DNA of 64,000 bases from Diphasiastrum complanatum (GCA_029204225.1 MU831569.1:64001-128000), one strand, 5' to 3'; counted from the stretch's first letter, positions 46,905 to 59,510 are shown. Translations and numbers: made by a program. Notes: generated by a model from the letters alone, not told the origin.

Positions 46905-47085
46905 CATTACGCAATGGAAAGGGCCGGGCACATGCCATTCTGCCCGGTCAGGATTTCCAAAAAAATTTTAGGCGAGGCCCCCCCTCCGGGCCTTGCCTAA
47001 GAAATTTCTGGAAATCCTGACCGGACAGAATGGCCTGTGCCCTGCCCATTCCATAGTACCCCATTCCATAATACGTAAAGGACAT
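46905..47085. repeat. Foldback element (MITE-like hairpin)
   Basis: Arms of about 50 bp (about 46929-46979 and 46988-47039) pair closely, both containing CCATTCTG(C/T)CCGGTCAGGATTTCC and AGGC(G/A)AGGCCC or their complements. Weaker pairing extends outward through GCAATGGAAAGGGCCGGGCAC against the complement of GTGCCCTGCCCATTCCAT. The loop is a GC-rich stretch of about 8 nt. No coding content; resembles a small foldback transposon or a large cruciform former. Confidence 0.75.
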
Positions 47086-48217
47086 TATGAAATACAAGCA
47101 ACACTTGGAAGGTGAGATGATGGAAGGACACCTGTCTCCACCCAAAGATCATGAGAGCTTAAATGCAAACAAGAAATGGAGTACCTCAATGTATCTAAAC
47201 TAGTAGGAGAGACCATATGTCAGGTATTTAGTAGGTTGCAAAGAATCAAGGGTGCCAAAATTTTCCTTGAAGCAACAAATTCTAGTTGGATCGCGCAAGA
47301 TTTGTTACCCTAACAGAAGTTAGAACTTGTAAAATCACACATAAAAGGTGGCGCTTTTGTGCGCTATCGACTTTGCGATACTCGATGCCATCAATATAAT
47401 CCATAATATAAAACACTTTCCAGCTTCCAATGGGCTGAAGGCTGTGAGTATGTGCATATCAATGCAATATGGCAACAATTGGATGAAAGAATGAAGGTAT
47501 CACACCAAAAAATCCAGATCAACCGAATGATTGAATAAATTTTCAGGTTAATAACATGGGTGCAGGCATTGACATGCATTTAAGTAGCATCATTCTGCCA
47601 GCCTGGTAATATCTCCACGTTGAAAGTTAAAAGCACAGTTCAGCAACTCATAGATAGAGCATGTCAAAGCTGGTGATGAGTTTCCCATTGCAAAGAACGA
47701 TACAGGTCTACGTTTTGAAGTTTTTCAGAATATGGTATTCAAAAAAGTAGAAGAATAAAACTCCTAAGCAGAGGGAAAGAGGGCCATAGCAGATTTGTCC
47801 TACATTTTGCACCTGATTAACTCGCTAAAGAAGATAAACGTAGGGGAGTAATTTAGAGAGATTTCAAGGACCGTGTAACTAATGTTGAAAGGTCATGAAA
47901 AAGTTCAGAAGATACATCACAGAAAAATTACATTAACTTCTAAACGTACAAGATCCACGAAGATTTTGAGAATACAAATTCAGCACACCGTTTTGAAGGA
48001 AGATGACTGTTGGAGAGAACAATGGGTTCACACTAAAAAGGCATGTTAGAAAGAGCTATTCTAGTTGAAGGACCTTCACTCACAGAGAAATATTTGCTTC
48101 TTTCACACACTAAACACTGAAATCTGAATTCTTCTGAAACTTGTAGATGGAACTTTGGAATGGCTGCATGGAGCTATGCGGCAGTAGCCAAATATGGAAA
48201 TGAAGGATAGCATCATA
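47086..48217. other. Spacer and presumed 3' untranslated region of the metacaspase gene
   Basis: No other gene recognised. The part nearest the stop codon would be transcribed with the minus-strand metacaspase. Confidence 0.4.
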
Positions 48218-50571
48218 CTACTCACAGATGAAGATAGTCTCAACATTCTCGTCGCTACAGAAGAGACATGGATGCTGTTTGAAGCCCTGCTGAGCGAGAT
48301 GCTTGCGAACAGAAAGGACTAAATCACGATTGGTAAGTGGACCATCGGTCTGTGCTAATATCGTTTGCACTGCATTGCTTAAGGCACCATACGCTTCCTT
48401 TGGATTACCTGTTGGATTGGCATCAGCAGAGGTTTCATCTGACTGACAACCACTGACAAGAATCCCCATATCAGCAGATCTCTTTTTCCTTAATTCAGGA
48501 TTGGATCCAGCATAAGCTGCTTGGTGGCTGGTGGCCGGTGTATCCAATGCAGGTTGGACATATTGAGAGCTATCATGTGCCTCATCCAACTTGGTTTTCA
48601 GGAAATCCTGAGCCAAAGCCCCAACAGTTCCCCAGAAACTCTCACTTTCACCACTCTGAAGCCGGCTCACAATAAGACTGACAAACTTCTTCACTTTAGG
48701 GCTTGCATCCTCCCCAAATGCATCAAAAAGACTTGGCCTGATGTTTCCCACGGTCACATTATGCCGGCCAGTCTTTTGCTCGAACATTTCCAAGAATGTA
48801 GAGAGAGGAAGTGCTCTGCTTTTTGCATGACCTCCACCAGAGTAATGAACTTCTCGACGATCTGAAGGTCTCTCATGCTGACTTTGATGGTGTCCAAAGG
48901 GCAAATGAATGCCTCGACTCTCTAGTGCTCCATGCACACCGTCAATGATTAGTCCCTTCAATCCATCCGAGTTGCTACCACTTTCATGGCTGGATTGCTT
49001 ACTTGCTAACACACCAACTTGTTGCTTTGCATGACTAATGAGCCCTCCACTGTGACAGGAATCCGACACAATTGTAAGGGGGCAACCCCGTGGAAGCTCA
49101 TTAACTATTTCGCGAAAATCATCATCTGCATAAACAGTCAAACTGGATCAGAAATCTCAAGTACAAAATAAATATCCTCTAGCTCCTCATAATCTAGGGA
49201 AGGTAGCCCCTCTGATATTACGTGAAATCAGCCTACAGTTTCAAAAAGGCATAACTTAAATGCACTTGCTTCACATAAGCCTACACTGTTTTGTTAAGAA
49301 ACCCTAATGCAATGCCACAAGTATAATTTGTAGCACTAAAATATAATTGGCAATGATTCTCTCATCGCCGTATTCTGCAATCAGGACGGTCCTGCATAAA
49401 TTTGTGCCTTGATTCATGACTGTCAGAGCAAAGTACATTATTATCATCCCTTGCCCACATTACGTACTGGCCCTTTTGTGTTGCTTGTACCACCATTGGC
49501 GCAAGTGCAGGTGATTTAACCTGACAAAACAAGTTAGTTACTGAAAAAATTTCAAGTTCTTTCTTTCTTAGCAGCTGAGGACGACCGATTCATTTTCAAT
49601 GCATTGAAATCTTCAGCTTTGGAAAATCTCTGCGGTTATGCGGAAGCAAACTGAAGGCATATAACATAACAGGCGTAGATCGTGATAGAGAATCCTTAAA
49701 CGGCAGTAAAAAAGTTAAATCGCATATGTTGAAGTGTCGTAGGATGCATAGCAGACTACAATGACAGATCTTGCAGAACTAATTAGCACAGATCTGCTAT
49801 TATTTTAACAAACATCATGTGAAACTAGGCCAGCTCTTGATTCTAAATCTTCGGCTACCTTACCGATGATCTGTAACTGCTACAGCCTAGAACAAATCAC
49901 ACTCCCTCCTTATCACATTTAGACTCACTTTACCCACAGCTCACAAAATCCGTCTGAACAAACGCGTTTTTGGGAATGTAAGGAATATATCCATCAATGC
50001 TGCAGTACAAATCTCGCAAAAACAGATAATCAGACCTGTATGCAAACCCCATTTCCATGATTGCTACAGTAAGTAACAGATGAAAATCAACCATGTAAAT
50101 CAAACCTCTTTCGATCATTCCTACAGTTAAAGAAGCTCAGCAAAAAAGTAATCAAACCTATATGCAAACAGCCTAATTCCATCACTCCTGCACTACAAAA
50201 CCCAGAAAGTAGATGCTAACCAGACCTGTAATGAGATTCATATCGCAGGGGACGATGCATTCATCATAGCCGGTGTCATCAGCCTCACCCGATTCCGCCG
50301 GAATCTGAACACCATGACCGCTATAGTGAAAGAAAAGAACATCACCCTCTTCGGATCCTTCGACAAGATCCGATAATGCGCGGCGAACATTGATCCCCGT
50401 GGGCTGCTCCGACCTGGGATCCGTGTCGATCAGCACTCGGATGTCCTCCTCTGCGAATCCAAAGCGCTCTATCAGGCTGCGCTGCATCCGCTTCACATCA
50501 TTGATACATCCGTGAAGCTCTGCCTTGGTGCCTGGATAGTTGCATCCCACCAGCACTGCCTTCTTCACCAT
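48218..50571 (-). CDS. Type II metacaspase, two exons
   Basis: Exon 1 is 50226-50571 and exon 2 is 48218-49125, joined to 1254 nt, or 417 residues plus stop. That is close to the 418 residues I recall for Arabidopsis AtMC4. The start ATG gives [15 protein letters not shown], the family N-terminus without a prodomain. The p20-like catalytic part holds HYSGHG (His86) and DSCHSGG (Cys139), the Cys-His dyad of this Ca-dependent Lys/Arg-specific protease. A charged linker (about 150-218) precedes the [10 protein letters not shown] segment of the p10 region; Lys217 and Arg219 just before it are plausible autocleavage points. The C-terminus ([17 protein letters not shown]) is typical. Such enzymes act in the cytosol in cell death and damage signalling. 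Intact, no lesions. Confidence 0.96.
49126..50225 (-). other. Intron of the metacaspase gene (1100 bp)
   Basis: Donor ACAG/GTCTGG and acceptor TATGCAG/ATGATG on the minus strand. Splicing rebuilds [11 protein letters not shown], a conserved block of type II metacaspases. I see no element or gene inside it. Confidence 0.92.
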
Positions 50572-51417
50572 CGCGATCGTCTCTGTTTCTGTTTTTTCTG
50601 TGTTTTTTCCGCTCAATTTTGCGATCCAATTCTTTCTCGACCTTTCCTTCTTCTCTCTCATTATCGATCCTCCTCGACTTACAGGGCACGCTACGTTCGT
50701 CCTCCCCACCGTTCATCTTCTTGCACGTGGCACACAATGCCAACTGGACTCCTGACAATCGTCGATCACAGTCTCGGTGATATTCCCCTATTGCACCACC
50801 GACTTAATTGACTTTCATAATAAAATATTTTTCCGGGGGGAGGGGTGAAAATGTTACGTGCTCGGTTGTTTTAGTATTTCCTATTGATAAGGGGGGTCCT
50901 GCTGTCATTTGATCGGCATTTTTAATGAACCCACCACTTAGATTTTTGTACAAGCCGACATCCAAGTGGAAATGTCACTTGAGAGCAAATTCGCTTTGTC
51001 AAAAGTTCACTCATGAAAAACACATAATAGATGTGAACTGCCATTATGAAAATGTTGTAGATTTTGGAGGTTCCATCTGTAGAGCACGACCTTGCTAACA
51101 TTGAATCTAAGAGTCTTTGTCCTATAAGATTTTCAAATGAGGTTTTTTTTTTTCTTTTCTTGAATATGTAGCTAATTCACCTAACTTTGCTATGTAGGAT
51201 AAGATTATTGCCCTTTTGAGGCTCCCAAAAAACCAAAAGTGGGACTAACAAAAAACCAATCTATATGAAAATATTGATAACTATGAAATTGACCTTGTGA
51301 GATTATTTTGTAGATGCATACTTTCTACCTTGGCCTATCAACTTCAACGACATGTCTTGCATATCCTTTGAATGTGTATCTTATTTTGGTGATCTAGTTA
51401 ATTCAACTAGGATATTC
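50572..51417. other. Metacaspase 5' untranslated region and promoter zone
   Basis: Upstream of the start codon the minus strand is A/G-rich to about 50660 (AGAGAGAAGAAGGAAAGG), as in many plant 5' leaders. An in-frame upstream ATG at 50709 would add 46 Arg/Lys-rich residues; it is rejected because the family starts at the MVKK Met. No clear TATA box was assigned. Confidence 0.45.
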
Positions 51418-51533
51418 TTATGTATAATATGTATACTTTACAACACATAAAAAGGAGAAGTTATATATAATATGTATACTTTACAACACATAAAAAGAAG
51501 AACTTATGTATAATAGGTCCACTTTACAACACG
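51418..51533. repeat. 43-bp tandem repeat, 2.7 copies
   Basis: Units start TTATGTATAATATGTATACTTTACAACACATAAAAAG at 51418, 51461 and 51504, the last one partial. Confidence 0.9.
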
Positions 51534-51552
51534 CTTGAGCTTGAAGTTCGGA

Positions 51553-51576
51553 TTTAGGGTTTAGGGTTTAGGGTTT
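51553..51576 (+). repeat. Interstitial telomere-type repeat (TTTAGGG)3
   Basis: Three perfect TTTAGGG units plus TTT, the Arabidopsis-type plant telomere sequence; supports a plant source. It lies between a short tandem repeat and copia remnant G. Confidence 0.95.
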
Positions 51577-51579
51577 GAA

Positions 51580-54282
51580 GGTTTTCCTGGAGCAATATCC
51601 TTGCCTTTGATGTCGACGAACTGATCCTCGATAAAGACTGTATCCCAGCTATACAAGATTTGTTGGGTATCAGGATCATACAGCTTGTATGTATTATCAG
51701 ATGAAGTATATCCAATCAGGATGGTCTTGGAAGTCCAATTTCTTCTTCGTGTCTCAATCTAATTGCCTCTCTTTGCTTGGTAAAGAGTGGCTTGTCGAGC
51801 GGTTTCGTGAGGAGATCTGCAATCATACTTTCTGATTTTATGAACTGGATCTGGAGCTCTCCTTTCGAAATCAAATTTTAATGTGATGCTTCGTCTTTGA
51901 ATGGAAGACAGGATCCTGGGACAGATAGATGGCACTCTGGGAGTCCATCATTATTGTGCTTGGCCCCTCTTGTGGTATCCCGATTGCCTCCAACATCATC
52001 CGCAGCCACACTACCTCATTCGCCACTTTTGAGAATGCGACATACTCAGCTTCGCAAGAGGATTGAGCTACCAGGGTTTGCTTTTTGCATATCCAGCTGA
52101 TTGCAGCTCCGCACACTATTGTACATCCTCCAGTAATGGACTTGCTGTCATCCTTGCAGCTCGCCCAGCTCGCATTACTGTAGTGATGCAGCTCGAATCC
52201 TTTCTCCTCGTTTCTAGATCAGTAGGTTAATCCAATATTCTGGGTACCCTTCAGATACTGTAGGACTCGTTTGGCCATTTGCCAATGTGCTAGACCAGGA
52301 TTGGAACAAAATTGGCTCAATGCGTAAATAGAGAAGGCCAGATTCGGTCTGGCACAAATTGTCAAGTACATCAGACTCACGATTAAGTTCTGGTAGGGTA
52401 TATCTACCATCTTCTATTCTTCATCTTCTATTTTTGGGCTTTCGTGAGCTTGGCTCCAACTATCATTAGTGTAGCTTTTTCTTTGCAGTCCATCATATGG
52501 TACTACTTCAGCACTTTTTTGGCGTATTCTGACTGACTCAAGTGCATTTTGCCATTTGTTCGATCTCTTCTGATCTCATGCCCTAGGCATTTTGTTGCTT
52601 CTCCAAGATCTGTGATTTCGTAGCTTTTAAAAATGTGACTCTTCGTGTATTTGATCAGCATCAAGGAATTTCCTATCATCAATGAATCATCCACGAAAAT
52701 GGTCAGAATCACAAAATCCTTTTCTACTCTTTTGGTGTAGACATTACAGTCTGGTTGAGTAGGGTTGAAGTCTAGCAACTTCAGAAGACCATCAAGCTTT
52801 TTGTACCAGGCCCGTGATGCATGTTTTAGACCGTAGATACATCTCTGCAATCGACAGACATATTGTCTGTTGTCGGGGTCTTTATAGCCTTCAGGTTGCT
52901 TAATGAAGATTTCCTCCTCTAGATCTCCATGGAGAAAGGCTATTTTCACGTCAATCTGGTGAATTTCTAGATTGTACTATGTGGCGTATGCAAGGAGTAG
53001 CCTTATGCTTGTCATCTTCACCATGGGCGAATATGTGTCGAAATAGTTGACACCATATCTCTGCGTGTAGTCCTTTGTGACAAGCCTTGCCTTGTAGCGG
53101 CCAATAGTGCCATCTGATTTTAGCTTTTTCTTGTATACCCACTTGCAGTCGACTATCTTTCTGTTTTCTGGCAGTGGCTCTAATGTCCATGCCTCGTTTT
53201 ACCTCATCAACTCGATCTCTTCTGACATTGTCTGCTTCCAGAGTTCTCCCTCTGGACTCTGGATAGTTCTTGGTATGTTGCTGGCTCTTTTGTAAAGCTG
53301 CAATGCTCAAACTGTGTGTCTTCGCTCCATTGCAGATTGTCTGAATAGCGGTCTGGAGTTCTTCTTTGTCTTGTTGACCTTCGAGGTTCGTTTCGTCGCT
53401 GTTCGAACATTTCTTGTTCGTGGGGTCGATCCTTAGCCTCCTGCTGCTCTGAAATATGGGGCTCTGCATTATGATTTGATGTATGTCCTCGATCTCTCTC
53501 TTGAATAGGCAGTAGTGTGAGGATCTCATGGTCTCTTTTGTCTTTTAGTCCAGGGAATGTGGACTCGTCGAACTTCACATCTATGCTCGAAACAACCTTC
53601 TTCGTGGCTGGATCGTAGAGTTTCTACACATGTGTTCCATTCGAGTAGCTAACCATGATTGTTTGCTCGGATTTGTTATCAAGCTTGCTTCTCTTTTCCT
53701 TTGGAATGTGCTTGTATGTTGCACATCCAAATACTCGTACGTATGACAGATCAGGCTTTCTGCCTGTCCACATTTTGTATGGTGTTTTGTTCTCCAACGC
53801 TGTCATTGTAGATCTGTTTTGCATGTGTACAGTTGTAGCTATTGCCTCGGCCCAAAATTGACCTGGCAATTGAGCCTGTGCCATCATGCATCCGGCTCCT
53901 TTGACCAACGTTCTGTTTTTTCTTTCTGTCACACCGTTGTATTCTGGTGTGTATGCAGGAGTGAACTGGTGTTCGATCCCCTGTTCTTCACAGAATCTTG
54001 AGAATTCTGTGCTTTTGTATTCACCTCCATTGTCAGATCTAAAAATCTATATCTTTTTCAAGGTGTGTCGCTCTGCGAATGCCATGAACTTCTTGAAAGA
54101 ATCAAATACTTCAGATTTCTTCTTCAAGTAGTAGATCGTGGTCATTCGGCTATAATCATCTATGAACATTAGAAAATATCTCGAACCTGAGAGCGAATCT
54201 ATTTTCATCGGTCCACATACATCAGAGTGGACGAGCTCAAGAACTTCTTTGGCTCTTCTTCCCTAGTGTGTGAATGGATGCC
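51580..54282 (-). pseudogene. Copia element G pol remnant (integrase to RNase H)
   Basis: On the minus strand: integrase core ([46 protein letters not shown]), IMVSYSNGTHV at 53.6 kb, an acidic linker with lesions, RT (QIDVKIAFLHGDLEEEIF, CIYGLKHASRAWYKK, FVDD), and RNase H (SWICKKQTLVAQSSCEAEY). Several frameshifts separate the pieces. The catalytic D, D and E of integrase and FVDD of RT are visible. At its 3' end a second integrase C-terminus (WTSKTILIGYTSSDNTYKLYD) is attached at 51580-51745, so the remnant is itself rearranged. Gag, protease and LTRs are absent. Confidence 0.87.
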
Positions 54283-57205
54283 TATAATCCTCTGAATTGG
54301 GGACACATATTCTATCTCTATAGAGCAAGTACTCATCCCGAATGGAATACTGTTTCGATTTGAATCCTTGAGTCAACTGACCCTCAACCACTGGGGTTTA
54401 CTTGGGTAATAGAGGCTCGGAATCCTCAACGTCATCCGACGTATACTCGGACTCATCATCATCCTCAACGGAAGCTACGGTATTCTTGGATGAACTGGCA
54501 CTTGCCCTGGGAACTGGTTTTGGAGTCTGTAACTGTCTGCTCTAGACTGAGTTCCAGATAGTAGAGAAGAATGCATCATGTTGGCACTTCTCTCTCAAGG
54601 ACTCGAATAACTCATTACGAATTTGGGTAAAACTCAGCTCGTTTACATAGGCATTCGACTAAGGGCATCTGCGACTGTATTGAATCTCCCCTGTCTATAT
54701 CTGGTAGACATATCAAACTCTTGCATCAACTCTGCCCAACGAGCTTTTCGACCTCTGAGCTCAGGTTGATTGCAAAGGTATCTGAGACTTTCATGGTCTG
54801 TCAAGACCTCAAAGTTGGCACCATACAAATAATGCCTCCAAGTCTTAAGGGCATGAACTAAAGAAAAGAGTTCATTTTCATAGGCACTGTACCTAGTCTG
54901 AACTGGCTCGAGTTTTTTACTCTCGAACGCAACTGGTCATCCACTCTGAGTTAGTACAGCATCTGTTTCGACCACAAATGGCTGATTGGGGTTGACGACC
55001 TTTAAAACTGGTGCTGTAGCTAAGGCTATTTTGAGAGCATCAAAGGTCTCCTGCTGTGCGGACTCCCAAATGAACTCCTTTTCCTTTCCCTTAAGAAGAT
55101 TTGTCATGAGAACTACTATCTGAGCATATTCCTTGACAAATCATCTGTAATACCCTGCCAAACCAAGAAAAATCTGAAGTTCTAAATTATTCTGAGGTCT
55201 CAGCCAATTGAGTATGGCTTTAACCTTATTGGGATCCATCTTAATCCCGTCTGCCGAGATAATGTGACCCAAATGAGCTACTTCTTCAATAAAGAATTCA
55301 CACTTGGATTGTTTAGCATAAAGCTTATGCTTTCTAAGCAGTCAAAACACCTTTCTGAGGTGGTTTAGATGCTCCTTCCTCGTTTTGCTGTAGACGAGGA
55401 TGTCTCTAAAAATACGACTACAAACTTACCCAAGTATGGTTTGAGGACATTGTTCATCAAGGTCATAAAGGTAGCTGGAGCATTTGTGAGCCCAAATGGC
55501 ATCACCTCCTGAATGCTGTTTTTGGGACATCTTCCGACTTTATACGGACTTGATGATATCCTGATATGAGGTCTATTCTACTGAAAAATTTTAGCCCCAT
55601 CGAGTTGATCAAACAACTTGTCTGCCCGAGGCATAATGTACTTATTCTTAATTGTGACTTTATTGAGGGCTCTGTAATCTATGCAAAGACACATAGACCT
55701 CTCTTTCTTTTTCACCAAAAGGACTGGTGAGGCCCATGGTGAACTACTGGTATGAATTTGGCCTTTTCCAAGATAATTTGTTAACTGTCTAGTTATTTCT
55801 TCATCTTTTGTTCGGCTGACCTGATACGAAGGTTTAAAAATAGGTGTTGTACCTAGTACTAGGTTTATTACATGATCTACCTCTTTGCTAGGTGGCAAAT
55901 CATTAAGAAAAACATCTTTAAATTTAGACAATAAAGTTTCTAATTTATTGATTTTCTGCTGTAAAGAATTGGAAATAGAAACTTCAAGAATAAACTAAAA
56001 GTCACATAAGAATACATGATGGTCATTGTCTTCGATTAGCTGACAGAGCTCTGAACTACAGACCATAGACTGTTTGGAACATCATGCTCCCCATGCAACT
56101 GGATCTCTCAGCCTTTATGCTGAAAGCTGAGGGTGTTCTTTTGATAATTAATGTGGAGGGAAGGTCCTAAACTATAGAGCCAGTCTCTCCCGAGAACAAT
56201 GTCTGTGCGATCCAGGTGCATTCTCTGAAAGTTTATTTCATCTTGGTACCCTTGAATACCAAGATTTAGATTACTTATCATAGTTTTCCAAATTTTCTTA
56301 TCTTCACCCTTAGCTAATGAAACTATGTACCTATGCTGACTAGGTACTTCTGGAAGTTTAAGTTTTTTAACTAGGGTGTAGTTGATGAGATTATGGGTGT
56401 AGTTGATGAAATTACGGGTCATCATCAACCATAACTCTGATTGACTGGTTACCAACTTTCCCATGCATACGTACTAGGTCATGTGGCCCAATGCTGAAGG
56501 GTCTCGCTAGCATTGCAGAGGTCAGCTAGCAACAGTGTTCATGGTCTTCATAATACACTTTGATCTCAAAAGCTGCCGAGTCACTGGGGAAACTTACGGT
56601 CTAAACAAGATGAACCTGTTTTTTTTATTTTTATTTTTATCTTTTTTAGTGAAAGGCCCCTTGGGACATTGTCTAATTGTGTGTCCCTTGCCCATGCACA
56701 CAAAGCACAAACGTTCTTGTTTGGCTTTCTCAAAATCTTCTGGTTCTAAGGGTTGTATAAGTGATGGGCATTTTTGAGGAGCTTCACCTTTAACTTTTTC
56801 TCTTTTTAAAAATTTCTTTTAAATTGAAATTCTTTCTGAGGAGACTGCTCAAAAAGAGGCTGCTGTCTCGCTCTCTTCCTACCCACTGAATAATCATAGA
56901 TTTGAGCATCTTTGAGAGCTTGCTCTAGGGTGGCGAGTTTATCTGAACATCTACTTTATACTCATCTTTGAGGCCACAGACAAATCCCCTGACTTTCGGA
57001 TAGTCATCCGTATTTTTAATTTTTTAAATTGCCTCTCGATACTGCGAGATATATTGGATTAGGGACTTGTCCATTACTGTTTTCTCCCAGGCTTCTCAGG
57101 CTCTATCAAGTTCATTTTCTGGTAGGAATTCTCTTAGGAAAGCTTCTTCAAAGGCCTTCCATGGCCAGGGAGTCTGCCCAGTCTCCTGGAGAGTATAAAA
57201 GTAGC
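54283..57205 (-). pseudogene. Gypsy element H: gag, protease, RT, RNase H, integrase start
   Basis: Minus-strand order: gag (AFLREFLPENELD, SLIQYISQYREAI), a CX2CX4HX4C knuckle (CFVCMGKGHTIRQC near 56664-56710), protease (VLGRDWLYSLGP), RT fingers ([24 protein letters not shown]), RNase H end (FEVLTDHESLRYL, RQGRFNTVADALSRM), an acidic spacer, and the integrase start (YLLYRDRICVPNSEDYR). Many stops and frameshifts are present; the RT YxDD region lies in a disrupted stretch. At about 54283 the reading changes within the integrase from gypsy to copia sequence. This is typical chromovirus/Ty3 layout, but decayed. Confidence 0.85.
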
Positions 57206-57440
57206 TAACTTTGTCAACCTGTCCACCACAACCCAAATAGAATCATTTTGGCGAAATCCAACTACAAAATCCATAGATATACTTTCCCATCATTTTTGAG
57301 AGATATCTAGGGGATGTAACAACCCTCCATGTTTTTAACCGTTCAGCTTTGGCTAACTGACAAGGTCTACACTTAACCACATAAGGCTTGACAAATGGCT
57401 TGAGTTTTGGCCAATAAAACTCTCTTTTGGCTACTCATGG
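57206..57440 (-). pseudogene. Gypsy integrase core fragment placed before gag
   Basis: It reads FYWPKLKPFVKPYVVKCRPCQLAKAE and then, after a frameshift, ISQKWWESISMDFVVGF and DSIWVVVDRLTKLATFI. These are the zinc-finger end and core start of a Ty3 integrase. It joins gag of element H directly, with the 12-nt GCTACTTTTATA readable in both frames at the join. Integrase here lies upstream of gag, opposite to the normal order. Confidence 0.82.
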
Positions 57441-59309
57441 AGGTGCTTTCAAAATACAAAGCAAACCTGAGCACCTAGCATTATGTGGACACAATTTTTA
57501 GATGTGTTTGGATAGAAGGCATGAGAAAGTAATGGGTAATGGGCATATCTTCTTAAAAACAAGAAAGCTGGAATATATCTCAAGTGCCACGCGATAAAGA
57601 TAGCATTTCTCTTAAAAGTGTAAGTTGTTTTCAAAAGAAAAATGTTCTTGACTTAGGTTACAACAATAGTATAGTCACAATAATGACGTAAAATTAGGAC
57701 GAAAAATGTTGTCACTATCGTAAAACCGTGGGTGTGAGCGGTAGTGGAAACTCGATGCCTTGAGCGAGGCGTGTAGGAACGAAAATGCAACAGTTAACAG
57801 CAGAAATATTCAAGTAGAAGAATTCATATAGATTGCGCAAATGAACAACGCAGTAGTGAGACAAAAATTGCACTCTGATTAATATCAACAGTGAGTACAA
57901 TCGCTTGAAGTAATAACTTCAGCTTGCTGAGCGTGATAACGCTGGCTACAAATAACTCTGATTGAAAAAGAAATTCAATTAACACTTACATAGCTTGATT
58001 CAGCTAGTATATATATTTACAAGTGTCGAGATAAAAATATCTTTATGCCTTAACTGCCATTTACTCCAATTTTGCATCTATACAAAGTTGGTTTATCATA
58101 TCATAGTTGATAAAAATACAAGTTACTTTACTAATCCTACAACATCAATGAGTTGTAAAGAGGAAAACCAAAAGAAATTCACATATGCACTTTGTGATTA
58201 AAGTTGCTTGAAAAGAATGGGTTTATATTGGGTTGGAAGGTGGTCAGTATAAATTATTGGGGCATATTATCATAGATGTTTTCACCAGCAAACATACAAC
58301 ACCCAAAATGAAACAATCGTCTTCTATGAGAGAAGTCAAAATTTCCAATCTTTGAGAATGCCATGATGGCTACTACTCTTGCTACCATTAGTTGAAGACC
58401 TCTCATTGAGTTAAGAGAGGCGAGCAAAAAAGGCATAGATAAACACTAAATTATATCGGCACACCACATAATACTTAAGAGTTATTTTGTTGGGCCATTA
58501 AATGTGGAACATGCAATTTTCACAATGCAATCTTTTGTTATGCATACTTGTGGAAAGGTATTTAGACCAAAGGGCATGCATGTTTGAGAGTTAGCCTCTA
58601 AAGTTGAGATACATACATACTTGTAAATGTATACTTAGATTCTACACAAGCATATGTGAAGATTAAGATTGAGTATGGATATAATGGATCACATACATCA
58701 GAGGTCATACACTTGGCTACGGAGATTAAGCAATTTGAAAATGCATGTTACTAGAGAGTGACTTTTCTAAATAGATGGATCTTCATCATGTATCTTCAAG
58801 ATATTGTGCTAATTATACTTTTACAATGACATTGGGCAAATAATTGTTTACGAATTATAGGTTGTCTCTTGGCATCAAAGAGAAACCACTTCAAAAGTAG
58901 CAAAGTTGGATCTGAGAAGAAATGTGAAAAAGAAGCAATTACCAACTTTAGGCCAACTTGGAGGCCAGAATGAACATTTGATCGAAGTCAAAGTGTGACT
59001 CTCATACATGTTTTATTAGTAAGAAAGAGGCTAAGTTCATCCCTCAATATTTAGTCAACATACATTTTATTTCTATGACTAGTTGCTATATAGGTAAATC
59101 TAGACCATTGAGTATATAGATTGCTAGAATTAGTAGGTGACCAAGTGGTAACCTAATCTAGAAGGTCCAAATTAGGTGAAACTCTTCTCATATGATCTCT
59201 CTCTTTTTTTATGAAACTAAGAGAATGAAGTGGCTACGCATTGTCTATTTTCTCTCTCTAGCTAGTATTGGGACTTCTTAGATCTTAAGATGAAGGATAG
59301 AATCATGGG
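57441..59309. other. Intergenic DNA
   Basis: No recognised gene, LTR pair or RNA gene. Short frames only; a few may be remains of old repeats. Confidence 0.4.
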
Positions 59310-59510
59310 TTGACGTGTTGTCAACATAAATAATCAGGCTTGACTTAGGATCATGCATTTGGATTTTGTTAAGGAGCCTCTTGATTCAAATTTTCTCTTT
59401 GTATGAAGTAATAAGAGCCTTGTACTCAACCTCACAAGTTGATAGAGAAGTTATGGCTTGCTTTTTGGATAGCCATGAAACCAATCCATTTTGCAAAAAG
59501 TAGGCCTACA
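59310..59510 (-). pseudogene. Copia RNase H fragment
   Basis: The minus strand reads GLVSWLSKKQAITSLSTCEVEY followed by KALITSYKE, the copia RNase H signature, with later stops. Confidence 0.8.

Noticed and set aside
48521-48865. Plus-strand 114-codon frame
   Set aside because: Antisense shadow of metacaspase exon 2.
50182-50709. Longer N-terminus for the metacaspase from an upstream ATG at 50709
   Set aside because: The extra 46 residues are Lys/Arg-rich with no family counterpart. Type II metacaspases begin at the M(V/T)KKAVL position and lack a prodomain.
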